Notes: a model not told the origin generated them from the letters alone. Positions 47,865-57,879 are shown, numbered from the stretch's first letter. The stretch is 64,000 bases of DNA from PBB1 sp043738425 (GCA_043738425.1 JAYUGJ010000121.1:43347-107346), one strand, 5' to 3'. Numbers and translations: made by a program.

Positions 47865-48364
47865 CACAGCGCTCACGCAAACACGCTGGCGGCTTCACGC
47901 TGATTGAAGTGCTGGTGTCCATCTTGATTTTTTCGTTCGGCATCTTGGGTTTCGTTGGCCTGCAGGCCCGCGCCACCCAGGTGTCGGTAAGCGCGGAGGA
48001 CAGCAACCGTGCCGCACTGATGGCCAATGAAATCGCCTCGACGCTGCTGATCGGCGAAGGCAGTCCGACGCCTTCCGAGGCGGCGTCGGGTGCCGGCACA
48101 TGGAACGTCACCGACCCAACCACCTCGGCGGCGATTGAGGCTTGGAAATTGCGCGTTCGCGGTGTCACCGCCAGTGGAGTTGAGGATGGCAGCGGTCTGC
48201 CCAACGGCGTGGGCACGGTGACCGTCGTGAGCGACGCAGTGACCGGCAGCACCGCAACCATCTCGATAAGCTGGCGTGCCACCACTGCGCCTGAGGTGGC
48301 GTCAGGCGTGCGGCCTGCTGACCGCTACGACAACCGCTTCGTTACCCAGGTGATCCTGCCATGA
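47861..48364 (+). CDS. pilV: Minor pilin PilV
   Basis: A 167-residue minor pilin. The ATG at 47861 overlaps the fimT stop (ATGA); an ATG nine bases earlier is possible. The prepilin region is GGFTLIEVLVSILIFSFGIL followed by GFVGLQARATQVSVSAEDSN and AALMANEIASTLL, as in PilV. The C-terminal half (ATISISWRATTAPEVASGV, ending FVTQVILP) is the usual beta-rich end. It overlaps pilW by 4 bases. Confidence 0.93.
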   Translation: MTQRSRKHAGGFTLIEVLVSILIFSFGILGFVGLQARATQVSVSAEDSNRAALMANEIASTLLIGEGSPTPSEAASGAGTWNVTDPTTSAAIEAWKLRVRGVTASGVEDGSGLPNGVGTVTVVSDAVTGSTATISISWRATTAPEVASGVRPADRYDNRFVTQVILP

Positions 48365-49590
48365 CGCGCCACTCCACCAGCCAGTCGCGCACGGCGGGCT
48401 TCACGCTGATCGAGATGATGGTCGCCATCGTTATCAGCCTGGTGCTCACGCTGGCCATCACCAATGTGCTGATGCGCACCGAAGGCAGCAAACGCAACAC
48501 CACCTCGGTGAACGAGGTCAACGCCACCGGTGCCTACTCGGCGTTTGTGCTCGATCGCGCGATTCGCAGCGCAGGATCTGGCTTTTCGCAACGTTGGCAA
48601 GACGTCTACGGCTGCCGGGTTAGCGCTAGCAGCGACGGCGTCGACGTGATGCCGATGCCGGCCGCATTCCCAGCAACGTCCGCATTTGCCCGCGTACCGC
48701 AACAGCTGCGTTTGGCACCGTTACTTATAGGCAAAGGGCTGGCCGACCGAACCACCGGCACGCCTGAAGTGCGTGGTGACGTGTTGGTCGTGATGGGCGG
48801 CATGTCGGGTTCAGGCGAATCACCGCTGGATGTGTTGGCCCCGCCGGGTGGTGTGTTGACTCAAAGTAATTTGCGGGTGCCCAACACGTTGGGCTACGCG
48901 GACAACGACATGCTGTTGCTTGCCAACACTGCAAGCCCTGGTGCTGGCTGCCTGATGGAGCAGGTGGGCACACACAACCCAGCGGTTTCTGACCAGGCGT
49001 TGCCACTGTCGGGACAGTTCTTCACTACGTCGGCCAGCGGCGTGTCGTTGAGCGACTTCGGCGGTGCTTCTATCGCCGTGCAAATGGGCAACGCTGTTGG
49101 CAATTTGCCGGTGTTCCAGTTGTACGGCGTCGGCAACAACGCGTCTTTGATGGGCTACGACTTGTTGCGCCCCGCGGCTGCTGCGGCCAGTGGCGGCGTG
49201 GCCGCTGTCAACCCCGAGGTCGCGGTTGCCGAGGGCGTGGTGGAAATGCGTGCGCTCTACCGCATCGACCGGTCACTCGCTCTCGACGGCTCCGACCTGG
49301 CCTGGATCGATCCTGTAGCCGACTACAGCGCTGCGAACTTGTCGGACGGCAGCCCGGCTGCGCAGACCAGGGTTCGGCGCATCGTCGCAGTCCGTGTCGG
49401 CATGATTTTGCGCACCACGGTGTCTGAGCGGCCGCAAGACTTCGCACAACCCGCCGGCAAAACGTTCACCTTGTTCGCCGACGCGATTCCGCAAGCGCGA
49501 ACGCTGGTCGGCGACGAGCTGACTTACCGCTACCGCACCGTCGACGTCACCATCCCGCTGCGCAATGTTTTGTTGGCACCGCAACTATGA
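48361..49590 (+). CDS. pilW: Minor pilin PilW
   Basis: A 409-residue minor pilin, long as expected for PilW. The prepilin region is AGFTLIEMMVAIVISLVLTL, then AITNVLMRTEGSKRNTTSVN. Further features are AYSAFVLDRAIRSAGSGFSQ and a C-terminal VGMILRTTVSERPQDFAQPA, matching PilW of Burkholderiales. It overlaps pilV and pilX by 4 bases on each side, so the five genes are co-translated. Confidence 0.93.
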   Translation: MTRHSTSQSRTAGFTLIEMMVAIVISLVLTLAITNVLMRTEGSKRNTTSVNEVNATGAYSAFVLDRAIRSAGSGFSQRWQDVYGCRVSASSDGVDVMPMPAAFPATSAFARVPQQLRLAPLLIGKGLADRTTGTPEVRGDVLVVMGGMSGSGESPLDVLAPPGGVLTQSNLRVPNTLGYADNDMLLLANTASPGAGCLMEQVGTHNPAVSDQALPLSGQFFTTSASGVSLSDFGGASIAVQMGNAVGNLPVFQLYGVGNNASLMGYDLLRPAAAAASGGVAAVNPEVAVAEGVVEMRALYRIDRSLALDGSDLAWIDPVADYSAANLSDGSPAAQTRVRRIVAVRVGMILRTTVSERPQDFAQPAGKTFTLFADAIPQARTLVGDELTYRYRTVDVTIPLRNVLLAPQL

Positions 49591-50255
49591 AACACGTCCG
49601 CTCAAGTCGATTCACCGCGCACGCGAAACCCCGCCAACGCGGGGTGGTGTTGATTTACACCTTGATCGCGCTGGTCATCATGTTGATCGCTGCTGCGGCG
49701 CTGGTGCGCTCCTTCAACAGCACCTTGTTTACCTCGGGCAACATTGCTTTCAAACGTGATTTGCAAAACCAGAGCGAACGCGCGACCAACGTGGTGCTCA
49801 CCGCGTTTCGTCCGACCGGCACCCTGGCATCTTCGGTTGCGCGCAGCGCAGATATTCCGACCAGCAACTACAGCTCACTCAGGTTGCCGACGAACGCGCA
49901 GGGCATTCCCACCGACCTGTTGTTGAAGAACACCGCCTTTGCGGCGAAGTGGACCGCTGCCGACCTGGCGTCGACAGACGGCAGTGTGCAAATTCGCTAT
50001 GTCATCGACCGGTTGTGCGCGGCAACGGGTGACGAGGCGGCCTTCGGTTCGGCCGATTGCATCGTCGCCGAGGACAAAACCGCTGCGGGTACCAGTTCGT
50101 CGAACCGCAAAGGGCCGGACCGCAAATTGGGCACCAGCGGCACGCCAGTGTCGCTGCGCGCCATCGTGTACCGGCTGAGTGTGCGCGCCACCGGACCACG
50201 CAATACGCAATCGTTTTTCCAATCGACATTCACCGTGCCTACGCCACCGAGCTGA
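49587..50255 (+). CDS. pilX: Minor pilin PilX
   Basis: A 222-residue minor pilin. Unlike class-III-signal pilins it has a divergent prepilin motif: RQRGVVLIYTLIALVIMLIA, then AAALVRSFNSTLFTSGNIAF, which is the pattern of PilX. The rest is a Thr/Ser/Ala-rich beta domain (RAIVYRLSVRATGPRNTQSF). It overlaps pilW by 4 bases and is followed by pilY1 about 100 bases on. Confidence 0.9.
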   Translation: MKHVRSSRFTAHAKPRQRGVVLIYTLIALVIMLIAAAALVRSFNSTLFTSGNIAFKRDLQNQSERATNVVLTAFRPTGTLASSVARSADIPTSNYSSLRLPTNAQGIPTDLLLKNTAFAAKWTAADLASTDGSVQIRYVIDRLCAATGDEAAFGSADCIVAEDKTAAGTSSSNRKGPDRKLGTSGTPVSLRAIVYRLSVRATGPRNTQSFFQSTFTVPTPPS

Positions 50256-50352
50256 GGCCCAAGTTGCCAACGACTGTCGTTTTTTATTACGCGCCGATTT
50301 ACCAGCTGCTTCAGCCACTGCGCCCCCGCGCAGCATGACCCGAGAGTCCGCA

Positions 50353-53300
50353 ATGAACCTTTTGTCCAAATCAATTTTCTGCAGCGGTATTGATCGCAAC
50401 CGACTTCACGCGTGTGCGCGCTGGCGCGTTGCAACCTGGGGCGCATGCCTGGTCGCGTTGGTGGGTTCAACCCAAGCTGCCACACCACTGGCCGATTTGC
50501 CCATTTTTGCCAGCAGCAACGTGCCCGGCAATCTGGCACTGGTGCTGTCGACCGAATTTCCGACGGTGGTGGGTGCGGCTTACGCACGCACGCCGTATGA
50601 CGTGACGAAAGATTACCTCGGCTACTTCGATCCCGCCAGGTGCTACGTCTACACGTACACCAACGGAACCGATGTCAACAACTACTTCTCACCATCGAGC
50701 GCTGCCACAGCGCACGTGTGCAGCGGTAAATGGAGCGGTAACTTCTTGAACTGGGCGGCCACACAAACCATCGACCCGTTCCGCTGGACGCTGACCGGCG
50801 GCTACCGCGTGATCGACACCACCACCACCACCGTCGTGGAAAAAGGCCACCACAGTGGCCAGGGCGGCACGTACAACTACCCCGACCCCAGCATTACGGA
50901 TGGCGCATTGATTGCCGGTGCGACGCCGTTTCCGGCGACCACCACTGCGCTCAACATGCGTATCCAAGGCCTCGGCAACAAGATGCGCTTTACCGTGCCG
51001 GGCGTGGCGACAGTGCCCGTCGCACTGGCCAGCTTCACCGGCAAGTACTACAACAACCAGACTCGATCCGGCGGCGCGGTACTCACGCGCCCAGCCGAAC
51101 CCACCATTTTTTACAACTGGAACAGCGTGGTGCCCGGGCCAGGCGTGAACCGGGAGAACATGTCGGTCCGTTGGGACGGGTCGATCAAAGCACCAACCGC
51201 TGGAACGTATGAATTCCGTGTTCGGGCGGACGACACGGTGCAACTGCGAATACAAAAGGGCGGCGGTGCGCTGACCCAGGTGGTCAACCAAACCAGCTAC
51301 GCCGGCATGGTTGACCAAGTCGTGGCCCCGTACACCGGCGTTGCAGCCAATACGGTGTTCACCATCCAGCTCGATTTCAGCCAAGGGCCTGGCGCATCAG
51401 AGATTTACCTCGAATGGAAAACACCAGGCTCAGCCGATTGGGTGCCGGTAGGTGGCAGCGCCCCGAACACCGTATCGGTCAACGCGGCCAGCCCAACGCC
51501 TACGCAGTACAACGGGATTGCAACCGCAGGCGGAGTGGTCTACGAGGCGTTTGTGCGCGCCAAAGTTTGTGCCTCATCGGCGCTAAAAGAAGCCAACTGC
51601 GTTGCCTACGGAACCAACTTCAAGCCCGAAGGCTTGATGCAAAAGTACGCCAACAAAATTCGCTACAGCGCGTTTGGTTACCTGAACGACAGCCGCAACA
51701 CTGACCCTGGCGCAATTGAACGCGACGGTGGTGTGCTGCGTGCGCGGCAAAAGTTCATCGGCCCAACCCAACCGGTGCCTGGCTCCTCCGACGTTACCAA
51801 CGCAAAAGCGCCCACTGGTCCCGCAGGCCAAGTCACCGGCGGCGAATGGAGTGCGGTCGACGGCACGATGACCATCAACCCAGATAAATACGACGCTGAC
51901 AACACCAGTGCGGTGATGGGGTTGCCCGCCAGCGCTATAGCGAACAGCGGCGTGTTGAACTATTTGAATAAATTCGGGCAAATTACCCCGGGCAACTACA
52001 AGAGTTACGACAGCGTCAGCGAGCTGTACTACGCAGCGATTCGCTACTTCCGCAACCTATCGCCCGTGGCGGCCTATTCCAGCGTGCCGGGCGGCACGTC
52101 CAACGCCACCAAACTGGCGTGGGCCGACGGTTTTCCTGTCATCACCGAACAGGTCGATCCGATTCTGTACACCTGCCAATCCAACTTCATTCTGGGCATT
52201 GGTGACACGAATACGCACTCCGACAAAAACGTGCCGGGTTACACCCACGTGAACGGCGACAAAGAACCGGCGACACCCGCAGAGGTCACCGCCGACACCA
52301 CCTGGAATGCCATCACTTCGACCAACAAGGTCGGTGTGCTGCAGGGCTTGGGTGCGTCGCTAGGTGCAACTTATCCATGGACCGGCGGAAACAACTTCAA
52401 CTCGGCATTGATGGCCGGGCTTGCCTACGACGCGCACATCCGAGACATTCGCGGCCGAACGTCTTTGCAAATCAAAGAACCCCAAACCATCGAAACCTAC
52501 TGGGTCGATGTGATGGAAAGCGGGGAGCAAGCAAACAACCAGTTTTACCTGGCGGCCAAGTACGGCGGCTTCACCGTGCCGACGGACTACGACGTGGCCA
52601 ACACCACGCCGTTGTCGCAAGCGTCGTGGGCCTCGACCGCCGACACGCTGGGCGGGCAACCGCGTCCGGACAACTATTTTTCAGGTGCGCAACCCGACCT
52701 GATGAAGGCCGCGCTGGACGCAGCGTTCGCAGATATTGCGAAGAAGATCACCAAATACACCACGTCGTTTTCAACCTCGCTGCCACAAGTCGCCGTAGCT
52801 GGTAACAGCAGCTTCAGCAGCAAGTACGACGCCGTGAACTGGACCGGTGAAGTGACCGCCAGCGAGCTCAAGTTCGATACCAACAACAAGCCCACGTTGG
52901 TTGAAAAGTGGAACTTCAGCGCCAAGCTCAGCACGCAGCTAGCCGAGGTAGGGGCCGTCAAGGGTTGGGACACCGACCGCCGCGTTGTGACCTGGAATGG
53001 CAGCGCCGGCGTGCCGTTTCGTGCGGCTTCGCTGACCGCCGATCTGGCGAACTTGAACACCTCTTATGTGCCGGGTGATGACAGCGCGAACTACATCAAT
53101 TACCTACGCGGCGAGGCCGTCAACGAAGTCAAGCTCGGCAGCGCCGATGCAAATCGCGTGTATCGAACCAGAGAAAAATTGTTTGGCGATGTGGTGGGTT
53201 CGAAAGCCAGGCCAGTGGGTCCGCCGGCTGATCCATTCAGCGAGGCCGCGAACCCGGGTTACACCGCCTTCCGAACCACCTGGAAGAACCGCTTGACGGT

Positions 53301-54825
53301 GGTTTACGTTGGCGCGAACGACGGCATGTTGCACGCAATCAACGGTGCGCTGGTTTCTAGCTCTACGCCGGCAACCCTAACGCAGGCCGCACTGGAAGGC
53401 GATGCGTCGTTTGGCCAAGAAATGTTCGCCTACGTGCCACGCGCTTTGATCGCCGGCCCCAGCACACCCGCGACGCCGAACGTTGACGGCTTGGCTTCGC
53501 TAGGCAAGCCGGCGGGGTTCTCGCACCACTACATGGTCAACGCTACGCCTAGCGTGCATGACATTGACTTCGGCAAAGCTGGCGGCGCCACCGGCGCGCC
53601 GAACTGGAAGTCGGTACTGATCGGCGGTCTCGGCAAAGGTGGTAGGAGCTATTACGCGATCGATGTCACCGACCCGAAAGGCATGATTGCTGGCGCGACC
53701 GCTGCGGCCAGCGAATTGAACGTTGCCTCCAAGGTATTGTGGGAAATAAAGAGCTCACAAATTGGTTTTACTTTCGGTGAACCGGTGGTCACGAAAACCA
53801 AAAAGTACGGCTGGACGGTCATCTTTCCGTCTGGCTACAACAACGCCGACGGCAAAGGCTATTTTGTCTTCGTCGATCCACGCAATGGCAACGTCTTGGA
53901 GACCATCTCGACGACTGCTGGATCAGTGGCTAACGATGCCGGCTTAGCGCACGTGAATGCGTTTGAGCCAGATGCCACTGACGGTACCGCCGACGCGTTG
54001 TACGCCGGCGACTTGCTGGGCAATCTGTGGCGGCTCGACATCACAGGGACCGGCACCTACCCGGCGCCGACGTTGATGGCCACACTGACCAGCCCCCTCC
54101 CGAACGACACCGTGGCGCAACCGCTTACCAGCCGGCCCGTCATCGAAGTGCATCCGAATACGAAAAAACGGTTTGTTTTATTCGGCACTGGCAGATTGCT
54201 CGAGGTGTCTGACGCGGGCACTACCGCGGAGCAAACGTTCTATGCCGTCGCAGATGGCACGAACGCAGCTTTCAAGCCCGCTGCCGCCACACCCGGTTCG
54301 GTGGCATTCCCGTACACCCGATCCAATTTAGCGAAAAGCGCCAACGGGTTGGTTGGCGTGGAGTTCAACCCAGTAACCCAGGTCGGTTGGTACGAAGATC
54401 TTGGAACGGATGATCAAGACGTCGCTGCCGACACCAGCGCAACACCGCCCGTTGTCGCCCGCGCTAAAACCGGCATTGCGTATCGAGTCACGCTCGACGC
54501 GACGACACTGGCTGGCAAAGTGGCCTACGCCACCACACTGGCCATAGGGACCGCGTGCAGCCCATCCGGCACGAGTCGTCTGTATGCAAAAGACTTTGCC
54601 AAAGCCACCACGTTTTTGAAAACATACAAAAACGGTGCGCTGGTTCCAGCCGAGTTTCAAGCGGTGTCTGGCAGCGTGACCGACCTGCGTTTCATCAGCG
54701 TGAACGGCAAGGGAACGCTGATCAGCGGCACCGACAGCGGTGGCGTAGACAAGGTCGAAACCTTCCCGTTTGAAGCGGTGTCGCTGCGCCGCATCAACTG
54801 GCGCGAATTGCCAGAAGTTCAGTGA
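50353..54825 (+). CDS. pilY1: Type IV pilus tip-associated protein PilY1 with PA14 domain
   Basis: A 1490-residue protein, longer than most PilY1. A signal peptide (1-43) is followed by a PilC/PilY1 N-terminal region (NVPGNLALVLSTEFPTVVGA, DYLGYFDPARCYVYTYTNGT). A PA14 domain occupies about 225-360: ASFTGKYYNNQTRSGG, NMSVRWDGSIKAPTAGTYEF, FRVRADDTVQLRIQKG, EIYLEWKTPGSADWV. The central region includes FILGIGDTNTHSDKNVPGYT. The C-terminal propeller starts about residue 980 (VVYVGANDGMLHAINGALVS), with GDLLGNLWRLDI near 1206 after an Asp/Thr-rich candidate calcium loop. No DxSxS MIDAS is seen near the N-terminus. The start at 50353 follows GAGAG; 50335 and 50179 are alternatives. Confidence 0.93.
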   Translation: MNLLSKSIFCSGIDRNRLHACARWRVATWGACLVALVGSTQAATPLADLPIFASSNVPGNLALVLSTEFPTVVGAAYARTPYDVTKDYLGYFDPARCYVYTYTNGTDVNNYFSPSSAATAHVCSGKWSGNFLNWAATQTIDPFRWTLTGGYRVIDTTTTTVVEKGHHSGQGGTYNYPDPSITDGALIAGATPFPATTTALNMRIQGLGNKMRFTVPGVATVPVALASFTGKYYNNQTRSGGAVLTRPAEPTIFYNWNSVVPGPGVNRENMSVRWDGSIKAPTAGTYEFRVRADDTVQLRIQKGGGALTQVVNQTSYAGMVDQVVAPYTGVAANTVFTIQLDFSQGPGASEIYLEWKTPGSADWVPVGGSAPNTVSVNAASPTPTQYNGIATAGGVVYEAFVRAKVCASSALKEANCVAYGTNFKPEGLMQKYANKIRYSAFGYLNDSRNTDPGAIERDGGVLRARQKFIGPTQPVPGSSDVTNAKAPTGPAGQVTGGEWSAVDGTMTINPDKYDADNTSAVMGLPASAIANSGVLNYLNKFGQITPGNYKSYDSVSELYYAAIRYFRNLSPVAAYSSVPGGTSNATKLAWADGFPVITEQVDPILYTCQSNFILGIGDTNTHSDKNVPGYTHVNGDKEPATPAEVTADTTWNAITSTNKVGVLQGLGASLGATYPWTGGNNFNSALMAGLAYDAHIRDIRGRTSLQIKEPQTIETYWVDVMESGEQANNQFYLAAKYGGFTVPTDYDVANTTPLSQASWASTADTLGGQPRPDNYFSGAQPDLMKAALDAAFADIAKKITKYTTSFSTSLPQVAVAGNSSFSSKYDAVNWTGEVTASELKFDTNNKPTLVEKWNFSAKLSTQLAEVGAVKGWDTDRRVVTWNGSAGVPFRAASLTADLANLNTSYVPGDDSANYINYLRGEAVNEVKLGSADANRVYRTREKLFGDVVGSKARPVGPPADPFSEAANPGYTAFRTTWKNRLTVVYVGANDGMLHAINGALVSSSTPATLTQAALEGDASFGQEMFAYVPRALIAGPSTPATPNVDGLASLGKPAGFSHHYMVNATPSVHDIDFGKAGGATGAPNWKSVLIGGLGKGGRSYYAIDVTDPKGMIAGATAAASELNVASKVLWEIKSSQIGFTFGEPVVTKTKKYGWTVIFPSGYNNADGKGYFVFVDPRNGNVLETISTTAGSVANDAGLAHVNAFEPDATDGTADALYAGDLLGNLWRLDITGTGTYPAPTLMATLTSPLPNDTVAQPLTSRPVIEVHPNTKKRFVLFGTGRLLEVSDAGTTAEQTFYAVADGTNAAFKPAAATPGSVAFPYTRSNLAKSANGLVGVEFNPVTQVGWYEDLGTDDQDVAADTSATPPVVARAKTGIAYRVTLDATTLAGKVAYATTLAIGTACSPSGTSRLYAKDFAKATTFLKTYKNGALVPAEFQAVSGSVTDLRFISVNGKGTLISGTDSGGVDKVETFPFEAVSLRRINWRELPEVQ

Positions 54826-54864
54826 TCGCGTGGAGCAGGGTTGGAACCTTGGGCCGCGAGCACA

Positions 54865-56130
54865 TCAGTCGAATAACCGCTCGCCGGTGAGCCGGTGGTG
54901 TTCGCGCAGGGCGCAGCGGTCGGTCATGGCGGCGATGTGATCGGCGATGGCTCGGGGGGTCGGGTCTTTAGAACGGCCGGTCGACGCCTCGGTCACGGTG
55001 TCTAAAAATGCGGGGGGCTCAACGGCCTCCTGCATTTTTTTTGGGTTTTCCTGGTACTGCGCAAACAGACTCTGCACTACCGCGCGGGCCTGGTCGGTGT
55101 TGGCTTGCACCTTTGGGTGGCGGTACAGGTTGCGGCTTAAAAAGTGTTTGAGCTCGGCGCTGCCTGCGCCCATGTCAGCGCTGAAGCGCACCAGCGGCGG
55201 CATGGCGCGGGCCGCGTCGGCGCTGGTTGGCTGGTGCTGGTGCAACATGCGTTGCGTGCTGGCGATCACATCGTGAATTTGCGCGCTGAGCATGCGGCGT
55301 ATCGATTCGAACAGCAGCCGCTGCCCGGTGAGCTGCGGATGCGCTCGCAGGCATTCACGGCGGTGCTGGTTGAACACGCCGGCTTGTTCGAGCTGCTCCA
55401 TCGTGAGCAAACCCGAACGCACGCCGTCGTCGATGTCGTGCGCGTTGTAGGCGATCTCGTCGGCCAGGTTGCACAGCTGCGCTTCCAGGCTGGGCTGCGT
55501 GCGCGCAATGAAACGGTGGCCCACACCGAGCGGCTCTATCGCTTCGAGCCGCCGCGCGTTGGCTTGTGAGCAATGCTTGAGCACGCCTTCGCGGGTCTCG
55601 AACGTCAGGTTCAAGCCGTCGAATTGCGGGTAGCGCAGCTCGAGTAAATCGATCACCCGCAGGCTTTGAAAGTTGTGCTCGAAGCCTTCGCGGCCGGGGT
55701 GCAGTCGCTGCAAGCATTCATTGAGCGCGTCTTGCCCCGCGTGGCCGAATGGCGTGTGACCGACGTCGTGCGCCAGGCAAATGGCTTCGACCAAATCTTC
55801 ATGCAAACCCAGCGGCCGCGCGATCGAGCGGGCGATTTGCGCCACTTCGAGCGAGTGCGTCATGCGGGTGCGAAACAGGTCGCCTTCGTGGTTCAGGAAC
55901 ACCTGGGTTTTGTAGACCAGCCGCCGAAAGGCGGTGCTGTGCACGATGCGGTCGCGGTCGCGCTGGAAGTCGTTGCGGCCGATAGATGCGGGCTCGGCGT
56001 GGCGGCGGCCGCGGCTTTGATTCGGGTTGCTGGCGTAGGTGGCATACCCGGCGTGCGCGGCATACCCGACATGCGCGGCATGCGCGTCGGCCAGTGCGGC
56101 ACCGTCGCCGGCGTTGAACACTTGGCTCAC
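54865..56130 (-). CDS. dgt: Deoxyguanosinetriphosphate triphosphohydrolase-like protein
   Basis: A 421-residue HD-domain enzyme that splits dNTPs to deoxynucleosides and triphosphate, controlling dNTP pools. HD residues are in RTRMTHSLEVAQIARSIARP and the HD pair AICLAHDVGHTPFGHAG; IGRNDFQRDRDRIVHSTAFR precedes. The N-terminal 35 residues are Ala/His/Tyr-rich (HVGYAAHAGYATYASNPN) and unusual for Dgt. It ends the aroK-aroB-dgt run (4-base overlap with aroB). The C-terminal SKDPTPRAIAD is encoded by GGGGTCGGGTCTT, related to the repeat motif. Confidence 0.92.
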   Translation of the reverse strand: MSQVFNAGDGAALADAHAAHVGYAAHAGYATYASNPNQSRGRRHAEPASIGRNDFQRDRDRIVHSTAFRRLVYKTQVFLNHEGDLFRTRMTHSLEVAQIARSIARPLGLHEDLVEAICLAHDVGHTPFGHAGQDALNECLQRLHPGREGFEHNFQSLRVIDLLELRYPQFDGLNLTFETREGVLKHCSQANARRLEAIEPLGVGHRFIARTQPSLEAQLCNLADEIAYNAHDIDDGVRSGLLTMEQLEQAGVFNQHRRECLRAHPQLTGQRLLFESIRRMLSAQIHDVIASTQRMLHQHQPTSADAARAMPPLVRFSADMGAGSAELKHFLSRNLYRHPKVQANTDQARAVVQSLFAQYQENPKKMQEAVEPPAFLDTVTEASTGRSKDPTPRAIADHIAAMTDRCALREHHRLTGERLFD

Positions 56131-57248
56131 GCAGTGTGTGCCGCGATCACCTCAGCCACCAATGCGTCGGGCACCACATGCAAGCTGGCGCGGCCGGGTG
56201 CGTCGATCAGTACGAAGCGGATTTGACCGGCCTCGGATTTTTTGTCGACGCGCATCAGTTCCAGGTAGGTCGCAGCCCCGAGCTTCGGGCCCACGGTGGG
56301 CAGCCCGGCACGTGCGATCAACGCGGTCAGGCGCTGCACATACGCGGCGTCGACCAGCCCGCAGCGCGCCGACAAATCAGCTGCCATCACCATGCCGCAA
56401 CCTACCGCTTCGCCGTGCAACCAGACTCCGTAGCCCATGCCGGCTTCGATCGCGTGACCGAAGGTGTGGCCGAAATTCAATATGGCGCGCACGCCCGCTT
56501 CGCGCTCGTCTTGCCCCACCACCCAGGCCTTGATTTCGCACGAGCGTTGCACCGCGTGCGCCAGCGCGGCGGGTTCGCGCGCACGCAGCGCATCGATGTG
56601 GTCTTCGATCCAGCCGAGGAATGCGTCGTCGGCAATCGGGCCGTACTTGATGACTTCGGCCAGGCCGGCCGAAATTTCGCGGTCGGGCAAGGTGTTCAAC
56701 GTGTCCAGATCGGCAATGACTTTGAGCGGCTGGTAGAACGCGCCGATCATGTTTTTGCCCGCCGGGTGGTTGATCGCGGTTTTGCCGCCGACCGATGAGT
56801 CGACCTGCGCCAGCAACGTGGTCGGCACCTGCACGTAGGCCACGCCGCGCAGGTAGCAGGCTGCCGCAAAGCCGGTCATGTCGCCGATCACGCCGCCGCC
56901 CAGTGCGTAGAGCACCGTTTTGCGGTCGCAGGCGTCGGCCAGCAACCGGTCGAACACCCGGTTCAGCGTGGGCCAGTCTTTGTAGGCCTCGCCGTCGGGC
57001 AGGGCGATGGTGGCAACGCGCGCATGGTGCGTGCCCAACGCCGCGTGCAACCGCTGCGCGTAAAGCGGTGCCACGGTGGTGTTGGTGACGATCAGCGCAT
57101 CGGACGTGCGTGGGCCGCAAGCGATTTCGGTGGCGCGGTCGAATAGGCCGCTGCCTATGACGATGTCGTAGCTGCGGTCGGCCAGCGCGATGCTGACTCG
57201 GGTGGCGGCAGGCCCATCGGCCGCAGTGGTATTCGGTGAATTTGCCAT
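56127..57248 (-). CDS. aroB: 3-Dehydroquinate synthase
   Basis: A 373-residue zinc- and NAD-dependent enzyme of the shikimate pathway converting DAHP to 3-dehydroquinate. Conserved features: FDRLLADACDRKTVLYALGG, GVIGDMTGFAAACYLRGVAY and VPTTLLAQVDSSVGGKTAIN, followed by the metal-binding NFGHTFGHAIEAGMGYGVWL and GEAVGCGMVMA. It follows aroK by 64 bases and overlaps dgt by 4, the classic pilQ-aroK-aroB arrangement. Length is normal. Confidence 0.97.
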   Translation of the reverse strand: MANSPNTTAADGPAATRVSIALADRSYDIVIGSGLFDRATEIACGPRTSDALIVTNTTVAPLYAQRLHAALGTHHARVATIALPDGEAYKDWPTLNRVFDRLLADACDRKTVLYALGGGVIGDMTGFAAACYLRGVAYVQVPTTLLAQVDSSVGGKTAINHPAGKNMIGAFYQPLKVIADLDTLNTLPDREISAGLAEVIKYGPIADDAFLGWIEDHIDALRAREPAALAHAVQRSCEIKAWVVGQDEREAGVRAILNFGHTFGHAIEAGMGYGVWLHGEAVGCGMVMAADLSARCGLVDAAYVQRLTALIARAGLPTVGPKLGAATYLELMRVDKKSEAGQIRFVLIDAPGRASLHVVPDALVAEVIAAHTA

Positions 57249-57312
57249 GCGGCTATTTTGCCGCGGCAGCGTGGGCCCAGCGTGCTGCCACGCCGCCTAC
57301 CGGAAGGCCGAT

Positions 57313-57879
57313 TCAGTGCACGCTTGATTCGCTGGGATCGACCGGCGAAGGCACCGTGTCCATCGGCAACACGCCGGCCAGCTCGAGTTGCATCAACAGC
57401 ATGTTGACCAGGTTTTGCACCGACGGCCGGCCGGTTTCGATCACGTAGTGCGCGGTGCTTTGGTACAGCGGGTCACGGGTGTGAAACAACGCGCGCAGCC
57501 GCGCCAGCGGGTTTTGCACCTGCAGCAACGGGCGGTGGGTGTCGTGGCGCAATCGGCGAAACAACTCTTCGGGCGATGAGCGCAAATACACCGCAGTGGT
57601 GTGGCGGTGCAGCGCGTGGCGGTTGGCGTCACGCAACACCACCCCGCCGCCGGTGGCCAGCACGCCGCGATCAGCGCGCACCAGCTCGGCAATCACGCCT
57701 TGCTCGACATCTCGAAACCGTTCTTCGCCAGCCGCATCGAAGTATTCGCGGATGCTGCAGCCGAGCTGGCGTTCGATGACGGTGTCGCTGTCACTGAACG
57801 GCACACCCAGCCTGCGCGCCAGGTGGCGGCCGACGGTCGATTTACCGCCGCCGGGCATGCCGATCAAGCTGACGAACAT
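57313..57879 (-). CDS. aroK: Shikimate kinase
   Basis: A 188-residue kinase phosphorylating shikimate at O3. It has the P-loop SLIGMPGGGKSTVGRHLARR, the shikimate-binding DSDTVIERQLGCSIREYFD and the LID-type region VLATGGGVVLRDANRHALH, ending with HDTHRPLLQVQNPLARL. Start MFVSLIGMPG gives the short N-terminus typical of proteobacterial AroK. It sits between pilQ (33 bases upstream) and aroB, likely co-transcribed with pilMNOPQ. Confidence 0.97.
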   Translation of the reverse strand: MFVSLIGMPGGGKSTVGRHLARRLGVPFSDSDTVIERQLGCSIREYFDAAGEERFRDVEQGVIAELVRADRGVLATGGGVVLRDANRHALHRHTTAVYLRSSPEELFRRLRHDTHRPLLQVQNPLARLRALFHTRDPLYQSTAHYVIETGRPSVQNLVNMLLMQLELAGVLPMDTVPSPVDPSESSVH

